From contig NZ_JARYGZ010000005.1 of assembly GCF_029906645.1 (NCBI RefSeq), positions 1-64,000 on the forward strand: a stretch of 64,000 nt of DNA, given 5' to 3'. This document shows, in pieces, positions 53,832-62,538 of this stretch (the stretch's first letter is position 1; each line of letters begins with the position of its first letter). The notes under the pieces were generated by a model. It was not told the DNA's origin and did no database searches. It saw only the letters and a program-made list of their open reading frames with translations. Origin of the DNA: Sphingomonas oryzagri (GTDB lineage Bacteria > Pseudomonadota > Alphaproteobacteria > Sphingomonadales > Sphingomonadaceae). Both the position numbers and the translations under genes were made by a program.

Positions 53832-54817
53832 GCCGGCTGCTGATCCCTTTGCTGGTGGTTGTGCTGGTGGCATTGGCGGGCGTGTCGTTGCTCGCCGGAA
53901 CGGTGTGGCTTAGCCCTGCCGACGTATTCGACGGCCTCACTTCGGGCCGCGAGACGCTTTCCAGGCTGATCGTCACCGACATCCGTCTGCCGAGGATGGT
54001 GCTGGCGCTGATGGTGGGCGGCATCCTCGGGCTGTCGGGCGCCGTGCTGCAGGGCCTGCTGCGCAATCCGCTGGCCGAGCCGGGGCTGCTCGGCGTGTCG
54101 TCGGGCGCGTCGCTCGGCGCGGTGATCGCCATCTATTACGGCTTCGCGCACCTGACCTCGCTCGCAGCGCCGGGTTTCGCGCTGGTCGGCGGATTGGTGA
54201 CGGCCGGCCTCGCGCTGGCCTTGTCGCGCAGCGGAGGCACGCTGGCGCTGATCCTCGCGGGATCGGCGGTGTCGGCGATCGCGGCGGCGGGGGTGAGCCT
54301 CGCGCTCAACCTCGCGCCCAACCCCTATGCCGCCTACGAGATCACCACCTGGCTGATGGGGTCGCTGTCGGATCGCAGCTGGGATCATGTGCGGCTGGCG
54401 GGGCCGTTCATCCTCGCCGGTGCGGCGTTGCTGCTCTCCACCGGCCGCGCGCTCGACGCGCTGTCGCTGGGCGAGGCGCAGGCCGAGAGCCTCGGCGTGC
54501 ATGTCGCGCGGACCCGCATCCTCGCCTTGTTCGGCACTGCCATGGGTGTCGGCGCGGCGACGGCGGTGGCGGGCGCGATCGGCTTCGTCGGGCTGGTCGC
54601 GCCGCATCTGGTGCGCGCGCTGGTCGGCCATCGCCCCGGCAAGGTGCTGGTGCCCGCGACTTTGACCGGCGCGATCATCGTTGTCGCGGCCGACATCGGC
54701 ACGCGGCTGTTCCATTTCCAGGCGGGGCCGGAGCTGAGGCTCGGCGTGCTGATCAGCCTGATCGGCGCGCCGTTCTTCCTGTGGCTGGTGCTGCATCTCA
54801 AGCGGACGGCGCCATGA
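53828..54817 (+). CDS. btuC: cobalamin ABC transporter permease
   Basis: The 329-residue protein has about nine to ten membrane helices and the FecCD/BtuC features DIRLPRMVLALMVGGILGLS, GAVLQGLLRNPLAEPGLLGV, GSLSDRSWDHV and GAIGFVGLVAPHLVRALVGH (the loop that contacts the ATPase). The ATG overlaps the btuF stop, and its own stop overlaps the btuD ATG. It forms the membrane channel for cobalamin. Confidence 0.93.
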   Translation: MSRLLIPLLVVVLVALAGVSLLAGTVWLSPADVFDGLTSGRETLSRLIVTDIRLPRMVLALMVGGILGLSGAVLQGLLRNPLAEPGLLGVSSGASLGAVIAIYYGFAHLTSLAAPGFALVGGLVTAGLALALSRSGGTLALILAGSAVSAIAAAGVSLALNLAPNPYAAYEITTWLMGSLSDRSWDHVRLAGPFILAGAALLLSTGRALDALSLGEAQAESLGVHVARTRILALFGTAMGVGAATAVAGAIGFVGLVAPHLVRALVGHRPGKVLVPATLTGAIIVVAADIGTRLFHFQAGPELRLGVLISLIGAPFFLWLVLHLKRTAP

Positions 54818-55578
54818 TCGACCTGACGCTCGACACGATCCATCTCGCGCGCGGTGGTCGCTCTGTGCTGAACGGTGTATCGGCCAGCTTCCGCGCCGGC
54901 CGGCTGACCGCGCTGATCGGCCCGAACGGCGCCGGCAAATCGAGCCTGCTGGCGGTCGCCGCCGGGCTGCTCGCGCCCGATTCCGGGGAGGTGTGGCTGG
55001 GCCGCGAACCGCTTGCCGCGATCGGTCGCAAGGCGCTGGCGCGGCGCAGGGCCTACCTGCCGCAATCGCCGCGCGCCGACTGGCCGATCAGCGTCGAGCG
55101 CGTGGTGGCGCTGGGGCTGACCGCGCATCTGCCGGCTTTCGGCGACCTGCCGGCGCATCTGCATGAGGCGATCGAGCAGGCACTGGCCGATCACGATCTG
55201 CTGGCCTTGCGCGATCGCCCCGCGACCGGCCTGTCGGGCGGCGAACTGGCGCGCGCTATGCTGGCGCGCGCGACTGTCGCCGATCCCGAGCTGCTGATCG
55301 TCGACGAGCCGACCGCCGGGCTCGATCCCCGCCACGCCATCGATGCGGCGCTGCGCCTGCGCGCGCGCGCCGATGCGGGGCGGACGGTGGTGATGGCGAT
55401 CCACGATCTCGACCTCGCGATGCGCGTCGCCGACGACGTGGTGGCTTTGCGCGACGGCACGATGGTGGCGGCCGGGCCGCTGGTCGAAGTAATGACCGGC
55501 CCGATGCTCGAACGCCTGTTCGACGTTCGCGCGCGGATCGTCCGCGATGACGAAGGCGCGTCGATACGGTTGGCCTAG
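54814..55578 (+). CDS. btuD: cobalamin ABC transporter ATP-binding protein
   Basis: The 254-residue ATPase has Walker A GPNGAGKSS, signature LSGGELARAMLARA, Walker B LLIVDEPTAGLDP and the switch His in AIHDLDLA. The start at ATG 54814 is set by a four-base overlap with btuC; the frame is open a little further upstream. It powers BtuC. It is the last gene of the btu operon; no cob biosynthetic genes follow, so the operon is for uptake only. Confidence 0.93.
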   Translation: MIDLTLDTIHLARGGRSVLNGVSASFRAGRLTALIGPNGAGKSSLLAVAAGLLAPDSGEVWLGREPLAAIGRKALARRRAYLPQSPRADWPISVERVVALGLTAHLPAFGDLPAHLHEAIEQALADHDLLALRDRPATGLSGGELARAMLARATVADPELLIVDEPTAGLDPRHAIDAALRLRARADAGRTVVMAIHDLDLAMRVADDVVALRDGTMVAAGPLVEVMTGPMLERLFDVRARIVRDDEGASIRLA

Positions 55579-55692
55579 ACTTGCCGAACGTGGTTAAATG
55601 TCGGCCGGAATCGGTATCGTCCGACTTTTGTCGGGCTGTTTTGCGTAACTCGCCCGGAACACATTGCTTCACGGAAAGTGGAGTTGGGTTTT

Positions 55693-56121
55693 ATGGAGCC
55701 GGTTCGAGTATTCGCAATCGACGATTCCGCCGTCGTCAGGAGCGTGATCAGTCGCATCGTCGAGACGAGCGGCTGTTGTGTGCTGCTCGGTGCCGCCGCC
55801 GACGTGGAAAGCGCGCGCGACCGGATCGCCGCGCTGCGGCCCGACGTCGTCACGCTGGACCTGTCATTGCCCGGCTATGACGGCATCCAGTATCTCGACG
55901 AGCTGGACTGCGCGGTGCATCCCGCGATCGTGATCGTATCCGCCGCGACATCGCCCGGATCGCCCGAGACGCTGCGCGCGCTGGCGCATGGTGCCGACGC
56001 CTGTTTCGACAAGGGGCGTATCGTTACCGAGGCGGCCTTGTTCATTCGCACGCTTGTGACGACCGGCCGCCGCCGCCGGGCGACGGAGATCGCGCCGCCG
56101 CGTCGCGCGCTCCGCGCCTAG
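55693..56121 (+). CDS. single-domain response regulator (CheY/CheB-N-like)
   Basis: The 142-residue protein is a receiver domain without an output domain: VRVFAIDDSAVVRSVISRIV (acidic pair and Ser/Ala region), phospho-acceptor Asp in VVTLDLSLPGYDG and the conserved Lys in CFDKG. The N-terminus resembles CheB/CheY. A Lys/Arg-rich tail (TGRRRRATEIAPPRR) follows. Its partner kinase is not adjacent. Its TAG overlaps the convergent neighbour's stop in a shared CTAG. Confidence 0.87.
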   Translation: MEPVRVFAIDDSAVVRSVISRIVETSGCCVLLGAAADVESARDRIAALRPDVVTLDLSLPGYDGIQYLDELDCAVHPAIVIVSAATSPGSPETLRALAHGADACFDKGRIVTEAALFIRTLVTTGRRRRATEIAPPRRALRA

Positions 56122-56942
56122 CTGTTGACGGAAAGCACCAGCTTCGGATCGGGAATATCGTCCGCCTCATGGCCCGCGATCGGCAGCACGGCAGTGCCGA
56201 TCGCGAAGAATTCGATGACATGAGGCGACCAATTGTGGCTGCCTTCGTGTAGGTCCGCGCCGACGACGCCCTCGGCGCCCGCCTGGCTCGCCTCGGTCTG
56301 CATCCGCTCCATCGCGATCTCGCGCGCTTCGTAGAGGGCGAGGGAGAAGTTGGTCAGCTCGACATTCTGGCCGATGCTGGAGATCGCCGCGAGCGGCCCG
56401 CGCCGGGCGACGTGATAGACGCAACTGCCCATCACCATCTCGAGAGGACGGTATCCGGCGGCCAGCAACGTCCAGAAATCCTGCCCCGACAGCGCCGAGG
56501 TGAAGGGCTGGCCGTTCGGCCCCTTGAAGCCCTGATGCCCCTTGGCGTGGACCACGCCGGTGCCGATCGCCACGAATTCGAGGATCTTGTCGTCCCATTC
56601 GAGACGCTTCACGGTCAGCCGCACCCCGACGATGCCGTCCGCGCCCATCTGCTGGGCCTCCTCGCGCATCCGCTCCATGGCGAGTGCGCGCGCCTCGTAC
56701 ATGGCGGTGGAGAGCACATCCAATTCCATGTTCGATCCCCACGAGGCGAACTGGAAGCCGAGATGGTAGATGCAGGAGCCCACGCACAGGCCGACCGGCT
56801 CGAACCCCGCTTTCCGCACCAGCAGGAACTCGTTGACCGAAAAGTCGGAGGTGAAGATGCCGTCGGGGTGGCCCTGACTACGCAGCCCCGCGAGGCGCTG
56901 GAGCGCGTGCTCGGGGATGTTCTGGCCGTGCGCGTCGGTCAT
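56118..56942 (-). CDS. double YbjQ/UPF0145-like domain protein, second of a tandem pair
   Basis: The 274-residue cytoplasmic protein contains two copies of a YbjQ-like (heavy-metal-binding UPF0145) domain. The copies are marked by VGLCVGSCIYHLGFQ and VMGSCVYHVARR, followed by EARALAMERMREEAQQMGAD and EAREIAMERMQTEASQAGAE, and by VEFFAIGT-like strand ends. YbjQ domains form homopentamers in structural studies; their function is unclear. ATG 56942 overlaps the TGA of the upstream paralogue (TGATG), so the pair is coupled. I give the domain label on pattern, not on a search. Confidence 0.75.
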   Translation of the reverse strand: MTDAHGQNIPEHALQRLAGLRSQGHPDGIFTSDFSVNEFLLVRKAGFEPVGLCVGSCIYHLGFQFASWGSNMELDVLSTAMYEARALAMERMREEAQQMGADGIVGVRLTVKRLEWDDKILEFVAIGTGVVHAKGHQGFKGPNGQPFTSALSGQDFWTLLAAGYRPLEMVMGSCVYHVARRGPLAAISSIGQNVELTNFSLALYEAREIAMERMQTEASQAGAEGVVGADLHEGSHNWSPHVIEFFAIGTAVLPIAGHEADDIPDPKLVLSVNS

Positions 56943-57910
56943 CAGATGCTGCCTTCCTGTTCGGATGAATCGGTGTCGTAGACGGCGTGGCGCACCTCCC
57001 CGGTGCGCTTGAGCGGGGTGGGGCCATCGCGCATGTCGATCACGGGATCGATGTCGTGCGGCACGTCGGCACCGCGCGGCGTGTCGACCACCGTTCCGAC
57101 GACGATGTGGCGACCGAGGTAAGCGGGCGGCTGCTTGTCGCCCTGCTCGCGCTTCAGGATCTGGCCGAAATGGGTGTGGGCGAGCACGCCGTTGCCCATC
57201 GTTCGCGCGTTGGCGCGCAAGGCGGCGTGCGCCTGGCGCCGGATGCCCTCCCAGAAGCCGCCCAGTTCGGAGAGCGGCTGGTTGCCGGCGAAGAAGCCGG
57301 TCTGCCACTGGGTCTGCCGGCCCTGTCGGCCATTGCCCCAGCCGCCGCCGTTGAAGCTGTTGAGGCCCAGCCAGTCGTAGCGCGCGCCGACCGCGATGCC
57401 GACGGGCACGATCCCCATCTCCAGCAGGCGCACGAATTCCAGCGCGGGGACGGTGGCGACGATCGGCTCGGCGCTGGCGGGCAGGCCCTCGACACGGATC
57501 GCCGTGCCGATCAGGGTGAAGTCCATGCTGGGGCCGAAGCTGTGGCGCAGCGTGCGCATCCGCACATCCACCACCGCATTGGCGCCCGCCGCCTTCGCCT
57601 CGCGGCGGATGCGGTTGAGCGCGTGGTGCCAGCCTTCTTCGTGCCCCTCCGTCCAGCTCCACCCGTAATGGAACCAGCAGGTGCCCGACACGGTGGCGAT
57701 CGGGCGGACGCCGTGCGACTTGGCGAGCAGCAACTCGGCGGGCGTCATCGTCGCGACCCACGGCTGCTTGCCGATCGCCGCCTGCTGCAACCGGTCCGTA
57801 ACGAAGCGGGGGAGAGTCTGGTGCTCGAGCGCGGCCTCCCATTCGCGGGCGCGGGCCTCATGCTCTTCGGTGGAGCGGGGCGAGACGGGGTTACGCGGGA
57901 ACAACGCCAT
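56942..57910 (-). CDS. double YbjQ/UPF0145-like domain protein, first of a tandem pair
   Basis: The 322-residue protein has the same two-domain plan as its downstream partner: SGTCWFHYGWSWTEGHEEGW, then RIRREAKAAGANAVVDVRMR and FTLIGTAIR, and a second copy with VGIAVGARYDWLG and ALRANARTMGNGVLAH. The first domain's Cys motif is present, but the second lacks the Cys (GARYD). A polar, charged C-terminal tail follows. Coupled to the next gene by TGATG. Function unknown; the duplication within and between genes suggests a mixed oligomer. Confidence 0.72.
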   Translation of the reverse strand: MALFPRNPVSPRSTEEHEARAREWEAALEHQTLPRFVTDRLQQAAIGKQPWVATMTPAELLLAKSHGVRPIATVSGTCWFHYGWSWTEGHEEGWHHALNRIRREAKAAGANAVVDVRMRTLRHSFGPSMDFTLIGTAIRVEGLPASAEPIVATVPALEFVRLLEMGIVPVGIAVGARYDWLGLNSFNGGGWGNGRQGRQTQWQTGFFAGNQPLSELGGFWEGIRRQAHAALRANARTMGNGVLAHTHFGQILKREQGDKQPPAYLGRHIVVGTVVDTPRGADVPHDIDPVIDMRDGPTPLKRTGEVRHAVYDTDSSEQEGSI

Positions 57911-58134
57911 GCGGATGCGCTCCGGTGGAACGGCGCCATGCTAGCGGCGGCATGGCACCGCGCAAGAGGCGCGCTGTCGAAGTCCCTCGGTCGATTTGAA
58001 GACGGCCGGCCGGGACGACGCGTCCGCGGTGTTGCCGATGGGCGCGAACATTTCAGGTCGCGACCAGCGCGGGACATTCGCGCGACACGGATCGGCGGCA
58101 GTGAGGATGTCTCACAATCCAAGGGGAGGCCTTG

Positions 58135-58653
58135 ATGAACAAGACGTGGGTAGCAATCCTGGCAGCCTGCACGCTCGGCGGGGCCGCGATCGCGGCGGAT
58201 CAGCCCGGTGCCGAGCATCCGCGCTGGAACCGTGCGGACATGGAGCAGATGCGGGCCAAATGGGAGGCTCGAAAGGCTGATGACATGGCTGTCCTGATCG
58301 GCTTGCGCGCCGATCAGCGCCCGGCGCTCGACGGCTTCCTCGCCGCCATGCGTCCGCCGCACCGTGGTCCGGATGGCATGAGGGGGCCGGGTCCGGATGG
58401 CGCAGCGCCGGGTGATGCGACATTGCCGGCGCGTCTCGATGCGATGGCGGCGCGGGCGGACAGGCGCGATGCCGAGCTCAAGCAGAAGATCGCCGCGACG
58501 CGGCAATTCTATGCCAGCCTGACGCCCGACCAGCAGCATCGTCTGGAAGCTCTGGACGATCTGCGTCACGATCACATGCACGGTGACCACGGCCCGATGG
58601 GCGGCGGAGATCGCCACCATGGCCCGGATGCGCCACCACCGCCCGGCGTCTGA
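58135..58653 (+). CDS. Spy/CpxP-like periplasmic protein
   Basis: The 172-residue protein has a signal peptide (MNKTWVAILAACTLGGAAIA) followed by a helical domain in which TLPARLDAMAARADRRDAEL and FYASLTPDQQHRLEALDDL match the LTxxQ repeats of Spy/CpxP proteins. The C-terminus is rich in His and Gly (DHMHGDHGPMGGGDRHHGPD) and could bind metal. Such proteins are small ATP-independent chaperones or envelope-stress sensors. GGGGAGG precedes the ATG by about five bases; a TTG at 58132 is adjacent. A terminator follows. Confidence 0.85.
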   Translation: MNKTWVAILAACTLGGAAIAADQPGAEHPRWNRADMEQMRAKWEARKADDMAVLIGLRADQRPALDGFLAAMRPPHRGPDGMRGPGPDGAAPGDATLPARLDAMAARADRRDAELKQKIAATRQFYASLTPDQQHRLEALDDLRHDHMHGDHGPMGGGDRHHGPDAPPPPGV

Positions 58654-58670
58654 TCGCAAAGGACAATCGG

Positions 58671-58708
58671 GGGCCGGCGCAGGCGACGCGCCGGTCCCTG
58701 CCATTTTT
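58671..58708 (+). terminator. Rho-independent terminator after the Spy-like gene
   Basis: GGGCCGGCGC (58671-58680) pairs with GCGCCGGTCCC (58688-58698) around AGGCGAC, with one bulge, and ATTTTT follows at 58703-58708. Confidence 0.75.
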
Positions 58709-58891
58709 CCCCTGCCGGCGGTAGCCGATAGGGCATCGACACGCATCCAACTGTCAGTAGAATCCGAAAAGGCTGTCGCGTGAACCCCGTCGCGATGGCA
58801 TCGTCGCCGTCCGGCCGACTGCATGCGTCGAGAGGGTCGCAATTCGCAACCTTTCGTCCTATGTGCGCTGCAGCAATCGGAAAGGACGCGC

Positions 58892-60118
58892 ATGGATGGC
58901 TCCGCCGTCATGACCCAAGCCGCGACGCGCACCGGGATTACACCAGCCGTCACCTTCGCCTGCGCCGTGGCATGCGGCGTGATGGTGGCGAACCTCTATT
59001 TCGCGCAGCCGCTGATCGCGCTGATCGCGCCGGACCTGCACATCGGGCCGGGCATTGCGGGCGCGATCGTGTCGCTCACCATGCTGGGTTATGCGGCTGG
59101 CCTGCTGCTCGTCGTGCCGCTGGCTGACCGGATCGAGAATCGCCGACTGATCCTCGCGACCGTCGGGCTGACCGCGCTGTCGCTGGCCGTGCTGGCGCTG
59201 GCGCCGTCCGCTGCCACCTTCCTGATCGCGGCGATGGTGATGGGGCTGTGCGCCTCGGGTTGCCAGGTGGTGGTGCCCTTCGCTGCCAGCCTCGCCCCGC
59301 ACGAGACGCGGGGCGCGACGATCGGTAACGTCATGTCGGGTCTGCTCACCGGCATCATGCTGGCGCGTCCGGCGGCGAGCATGATCGCCGAAATTGCCGG
59401 CTGGCGCGCGGTGTTCGGCGTGTCGGCCGGGCTGATGGTTGTTCTCGGTCTGTGGCTCGCCCGCGTGCTGCCTGAGCGGCGACCGACGAGCGGCCACGGC
59501 TATGGCGAGATCCTGCGATCGATGGGCGCGATCCTGCTGCGCGAACGCCGGCTGCAGCGCCGCGCGGTCTATCAGGGCCTCGTCTTTGCGATCTTCAACA
59601 TCTTCTGGACATCGGTGCCGCTGCTGCTGGCCAACCGCTTCGGCTTTTCGCAGACCGGCATCGCGATCTTCGCGCTGGCGGGCGCGGCGGGCGCGCTGAC
59701 CGCGCCGGTCGCGGGGCGGATGGGCGACAAGGGGCTGATCCGCCTCGGCACCGCCATCGCGCTCTCGACGATGGTCGCCTCCAGCCTGTTTGCAGGCGTC
59801 GCGGGCGCGGTCCATTCGCTCGTGCTGCTGGTGTTGTTCTGCCTGACGCTGGACGGCGCAACCCAGCTCAACCAGGTGCTCGGCCAGCGGGTGATCTTCT
59901 CGCTGCCGGGCGAGGACAGGGGCCGGGTCAACGCGGTCTACATGACGATCCTCTTCCTGCTCGGCGCCGGCGGATCGGCGATCGCCACGCTGACCTACGA
60001 TGCGTGGGGCTGGTGGGGCGCCATGGGCGCGGGCGCGGTGCTGGGCAGCATCGCGCTGCTGATATTCGCGACCGAATTTATCGGCGATTTCCTTGGCGCG
60101 CGCGCGTCACGCGCGTAA
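58892..60118 (+). CDS. MFS efflux-type transporter
   Basis: The 408-residue inner-membrane protein has 12 predicted helices and the MFS loop 2-3 motif in VPLADRIENRRL. The start of helix 1 (TFACAVACGVMVANLYFAQP) is typical of the bacterial drug/metabolite exporter subgroup. The ATG at 58892 has AAAGGA seven bases upstream; a second ATG lies six codons on. The substrate is unknown. It is followed 36 bases later by the fumarase gene, so the two may share a transcript, though they have no obvious link. Confidence 0.88.
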   Translation: MDGSAVMTQAATRTGITPAVTFACAVACGVMVANLYFAQPLIALIAPDLHIGPGIAGAIVSLTMLGYAAGLLLVVPLADRIENRRLILATVGLTALSLAVLALAPSAATFLIAAMVMGLCASGCQVVVPFAASLAPHETRGATIGNVMSGLLTGIMLARPAASMIAEIAGWRAVFGVSAGLMVVLGLWLARVLPERRPTSGHGYGEILRSMGAILLRERRLQRRAVYQGLVFAIFNIFWTSVPLLLANRFGFSQTGIAIFALAGAAGALTAPVAGRMGDKGLIRLGTAIALSTMVASSLFAGVAGAVHSLVLLVLFCLTLDGATQLNQVLGQRVIFSLPGEDRGRVNAVYMTILFLLGAGGSAIATLTYDAWGWWGAMGAGAVLGSIALLIFATEFIGDFLGARASRA

Positions 60119-60154
60119 GGCCGCTCGCGACTCTTCACCTTGCGGGACGTTTCC

Positions 60155-61675
60155 ATGACCACCATCATCCGCGAAGCCGACCTGATCGAAAGCGTCGCCG
60201 ACGCGCTGCAGTACATCAGCTACTATCACCCGATGGATTACATCCGGGCGCTGGGCACAGCCTATGAGGCCGAGCAGTCCCCGGCGGCGAAGGACGCGAT
60301 CGCGCAGATCCTCACCAATTCGCGCATGTGTGCGGAGGGGCATCGCCCGATCTGCCAGGATACCGGCATCGTCACCGTCTTCGTGAAGTGGGGCATGCAG
60401 TGCCAGCTCGACGTCGACAAGTCCTTGCAGGACGTGATCGACGAGGGTGTGCGCTGCGCCTACCTCCACCCGGAGAACCGGCTGCGTGCCTCGATCCTGC
60501 GCGACCCCGCCTTCGGTCGCGTCAACACCAAAGACAACACGCCCTGCGTGCTCAACGTCGAGATGGTGCCGGGCCACCATGTCGAGGTGGCGGTGGCGGC
60601 CAAGGGCGGCGGCTCCGAGAACAAGTCGAAGTTCAAGATGATGAACCCATCGGATTCGATCGTCGACTGGGTGCTGGAGATGATCCCGCAGATGGGTGCC
60701 GGCTGGTGCCCGCCCGGTATGCTCGGCATCGGCATCGGCGGCACCGCCGAGAAGGCGATGACGCTCGCCAAGGAATCGCTGATGGGCGATATCGACATGG
60801 CGCAGCTGAAGGCGCGCGGCCCGCAGAATAAAATCGAGGAGCTGCGCATCGAGATCTTCGACAAGGTCAATGCGCTGGGCGTCGGCGCGCAGGGGCTGGG
60901 CGGCCTCGCCACCATCCTCGATGTGAAGATCATGGATTACCCGACCCACGCGGCCTCCAAGCCGGTGGCGATGATCCCGAACTGCGCGGCGACCCGCCAC
61001 GCGCATTTCCACCTCGACGGGTCCGGCCCGGCCTATCTGGAGACGCCGGACCTGAACGACTGGCCCAAGGTGGAATGGGCGCCGTCGAAGGAATCGATCC
61101 GCGTCGATCTCGACACGCTGACGCCCGAGGTGGTGGCGAGCTGGAAGCCGGGCGACCGGCTGCTGCTCAACGGCAAGATGCTCACCGGCCGCGACGCCGC
61201 GCACAAACGCATCGCCGACATGCTGGCGAAGGGCGAGGAACTGCCGGTCGAGTTCAAGGGCCGCGTGATCTATTATGTCGGCCCGGTCGATCCGGTGCGA
61301 GACGAGGTGGTCGGCCCCGCCGGACCGACGACGGCCACCCGCATGGACAAGTTCACCAAGATGATGCTCGATCAGGGCCTGCTGGCGATGGTCGGCAAGG
61401 CCGAGCGTGGCGCCATCGCGATCGAGGCGATCAAGGACGCCAAGTCCGCTTACCTGATGGCGGTTGGTGGCGCGGCCTATCTCGTGTCGCGCGCAATCAA
61501 GGCGAGCAAGATCGTCGGCTTCGAGGATCTCGGCATGGAGGCAATCTACGAATTCACGGTGCAGGACATGCCGGTGACGGTCGCCGTCGATGCCGAGGGC
61601 ACCAGCGTCCACAACACCGGCCCGCTGGTGTGGCGCGAGAAGATCCGCAAGGAAGGCCTGCTGGAGACGGCGTAA
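60155..61675 (+). CDS. fumA: fumarate hydratase class I
   Basis: The 506-residue iron-sulphur enzyme hydrates fumarate to malate in the citric acid cycle. It has both class I regions in one chain: the N-terminal alpha region (GHRPICQDTG, NVEMVPGHHVEVAVAAKGGG, GMLGIGIGGTAEKAM) and the C-terminal beta region (DRLLLNGKMLTGRDAAHKR, VGPAGPTTATRMD, GFEDLGMEAIYEF). Three Cys residues for the 4Fe-4S cluster are present in the expected places (in CQDTG and the IPNCAATRHAHFH region). The ATG at 60155 gives the canonical start. A palindromic hairpin follows the stop. Confidence 0.96.
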   Translation: MTTIIREADLIESVADALQYISYYHPMDYIRALGTAYEAEQSPAAKDAIAQILTNSRMCAEGHRPICQDTGIVTVFVKWGMQCQLDVDKSLQDVIDEGVRCAYLHPENRLRASILRDPAFGRVNTKDNTPCVLNVEMVPGHHVEVAVAAKGGGSENKSKFKMMNPSDSIVDWVLEMIPQMGAGWCPPGMLGIGIGGTAEKAMTLAKESLMGDIDMAQLKARGPQNKIEELRIEIFDKVNALGVGAQGLGGLATILDVKIMDYPTHAASKPVAMIPNCAATRHAHFHLDGSGPAYLETPDLNDWPKVEWAPSKESIRVDLDTLTPEVVASWKPGDRLLLNGKMLTGRDAAHKRIADMLAKGEELPVEFKGRVIYYVGPVDPVRDEVVGPAGPTTATRMDKFTKMMLDQGLLAMVGKAERGAIAIEAIKDAKSAYLMAVGGAAYLVSRAIKASKIVGFEDLGMEAIYEFTVQDMPVTVAVDAEGTSVHNTGPLVWREKIRKEGLLETA

Positions 61676-61680
61676 TCGCC

Positions 61681-61708
61681 GCCCTCCCCGAATTTGCTCG
61701 GGGAGGGC
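61681..61708. terminator. GC-rich hairpin after the fumarase gene
   Basis: GCCCTCCCCGA (61681-61691) pairs perfectly with TCGGGGAGGGC (61698-61708) around ATTTGC. No T-run follows. It is the largest of the four CCCTCCCC-type hairpins in the window. Confidence 0.6.
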
Positions 61709-61773
61709 CACCTTACCGATAATTCACGAAACATTCCTCCCCCGTCACAATTCAGTCGCGCGGGAGGAATGAA

Positions 61774-62532
61774 ATGACCGATTTCGCGCGCACGACCGAC
61801 CCGATCGCAGGGTCTTCCATGTCAAAGCGCAGGCATCACCGGTTGAAGCCCTGGCATTGGTACTCGATCACCGCGCTGCTGCTGCTCTCCGTGCCGCTGC
61901 TGTGGTTCGTGCTGGCCTATGGCAGCCTGCCGCGCCTGTGGAGCCATCACGAGAAAAAGGTGATCGGCCAGCGCGACCAGATCCAGACCTATACCGCGCA
62001 GGATATTCCGGGCGATCCGATCAGCTTGCACGTCCACGGATCGCGCGAGGCAATCGCCTGCGCGTTCCGGCGCGCCGGCTGGTCGCTGGCCGATCCGGTG
62101 AACCTGCCTTCCGCGCTGCGGATCGGCGCGAGCGTGGTGCTGGGGCATCCCTATCCGCAGGCGCCGGTCAGCCCGCTCTACGTGCAGGACGAGAAGCAGG
62201 CGATGGCCTTCGAAAAGGAGGAGGGGAAGAGCGCGGACCAGCGTCACCATGTCCGCTTCTGGCAGATCGGCAATGACGACTGGTACGGCGCGGCCTCGTT
62301 CGACAAGGGCGTCGGCCTCAGCCTCTTCACCCTGCAGGTGACCCATCATATCGGCGCCAATGTCGATGCCGAGCGGGATACGGCGGGCCAGTTGCTGGTC
62401 GCGGGCGGTGGGAGGCTGACCGGCATCGAGAACAACCGGATCACGCCGGGCATGCACCGCAATGGCGGCGGCGACCCCTATCGCACCGACGGCCGGATCG
62501 CGGTGTTCGCGCTTCCGACCGGCGGCTGCTGA
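61774..62532 (+). CDS. membrane-anchored LssY-C-domain protein
   Basis: The 252-residue protein has one N-terminal membrane helix (about residues 28-50, SITALLLLSVPLLWFVLAYG) and a periplasmic domain. GDPISLHVHGSREAIACAFR, RIGASVVLGHPYPQAPVSPL, AFEKEEGKSADQRHHVRFW and GLSLFTLQVTHHIGANVDAE match the LssY C-terminal domain. That domain is often found with PAP2 phosphatases or DedA proteins; here it stands alone and its function is unknown. GGGAGGA stands before the ATG. Confidence 0.82.
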   Translation: MTDFARTTDPIAGSSMSKRRHHRLKPWHWYSITALLLLSVPLLWFVLAYGSLPRLWSHHEKKVIGQRDQIQTYTAQDIPGDPISLHVHGSREAIACAFRRAGWSLADPVNLPSALRIGASVVLGHPYPQAPVSPLYVQDEKQAMAFEKEEGKSADQRHHVRFWQIGNDDWYGAASFDKGVGLSLFTLQVTHHIGANVDAERDTAGQLLVAGGGRLTGIENNRITPGMHRNGGGDPYRTDGRIAVFALPTGGC

Positions 62533-62538
62533 GCGGAC

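Noticed and set aside
57911-58134. Possible small gene between the YbjQ-like and Spy-like genes
   Set aside because: Open frames exist but none has a ribosome-binding site or recognisable sequence. It is most likely a promoter region for the Spy-like gene.
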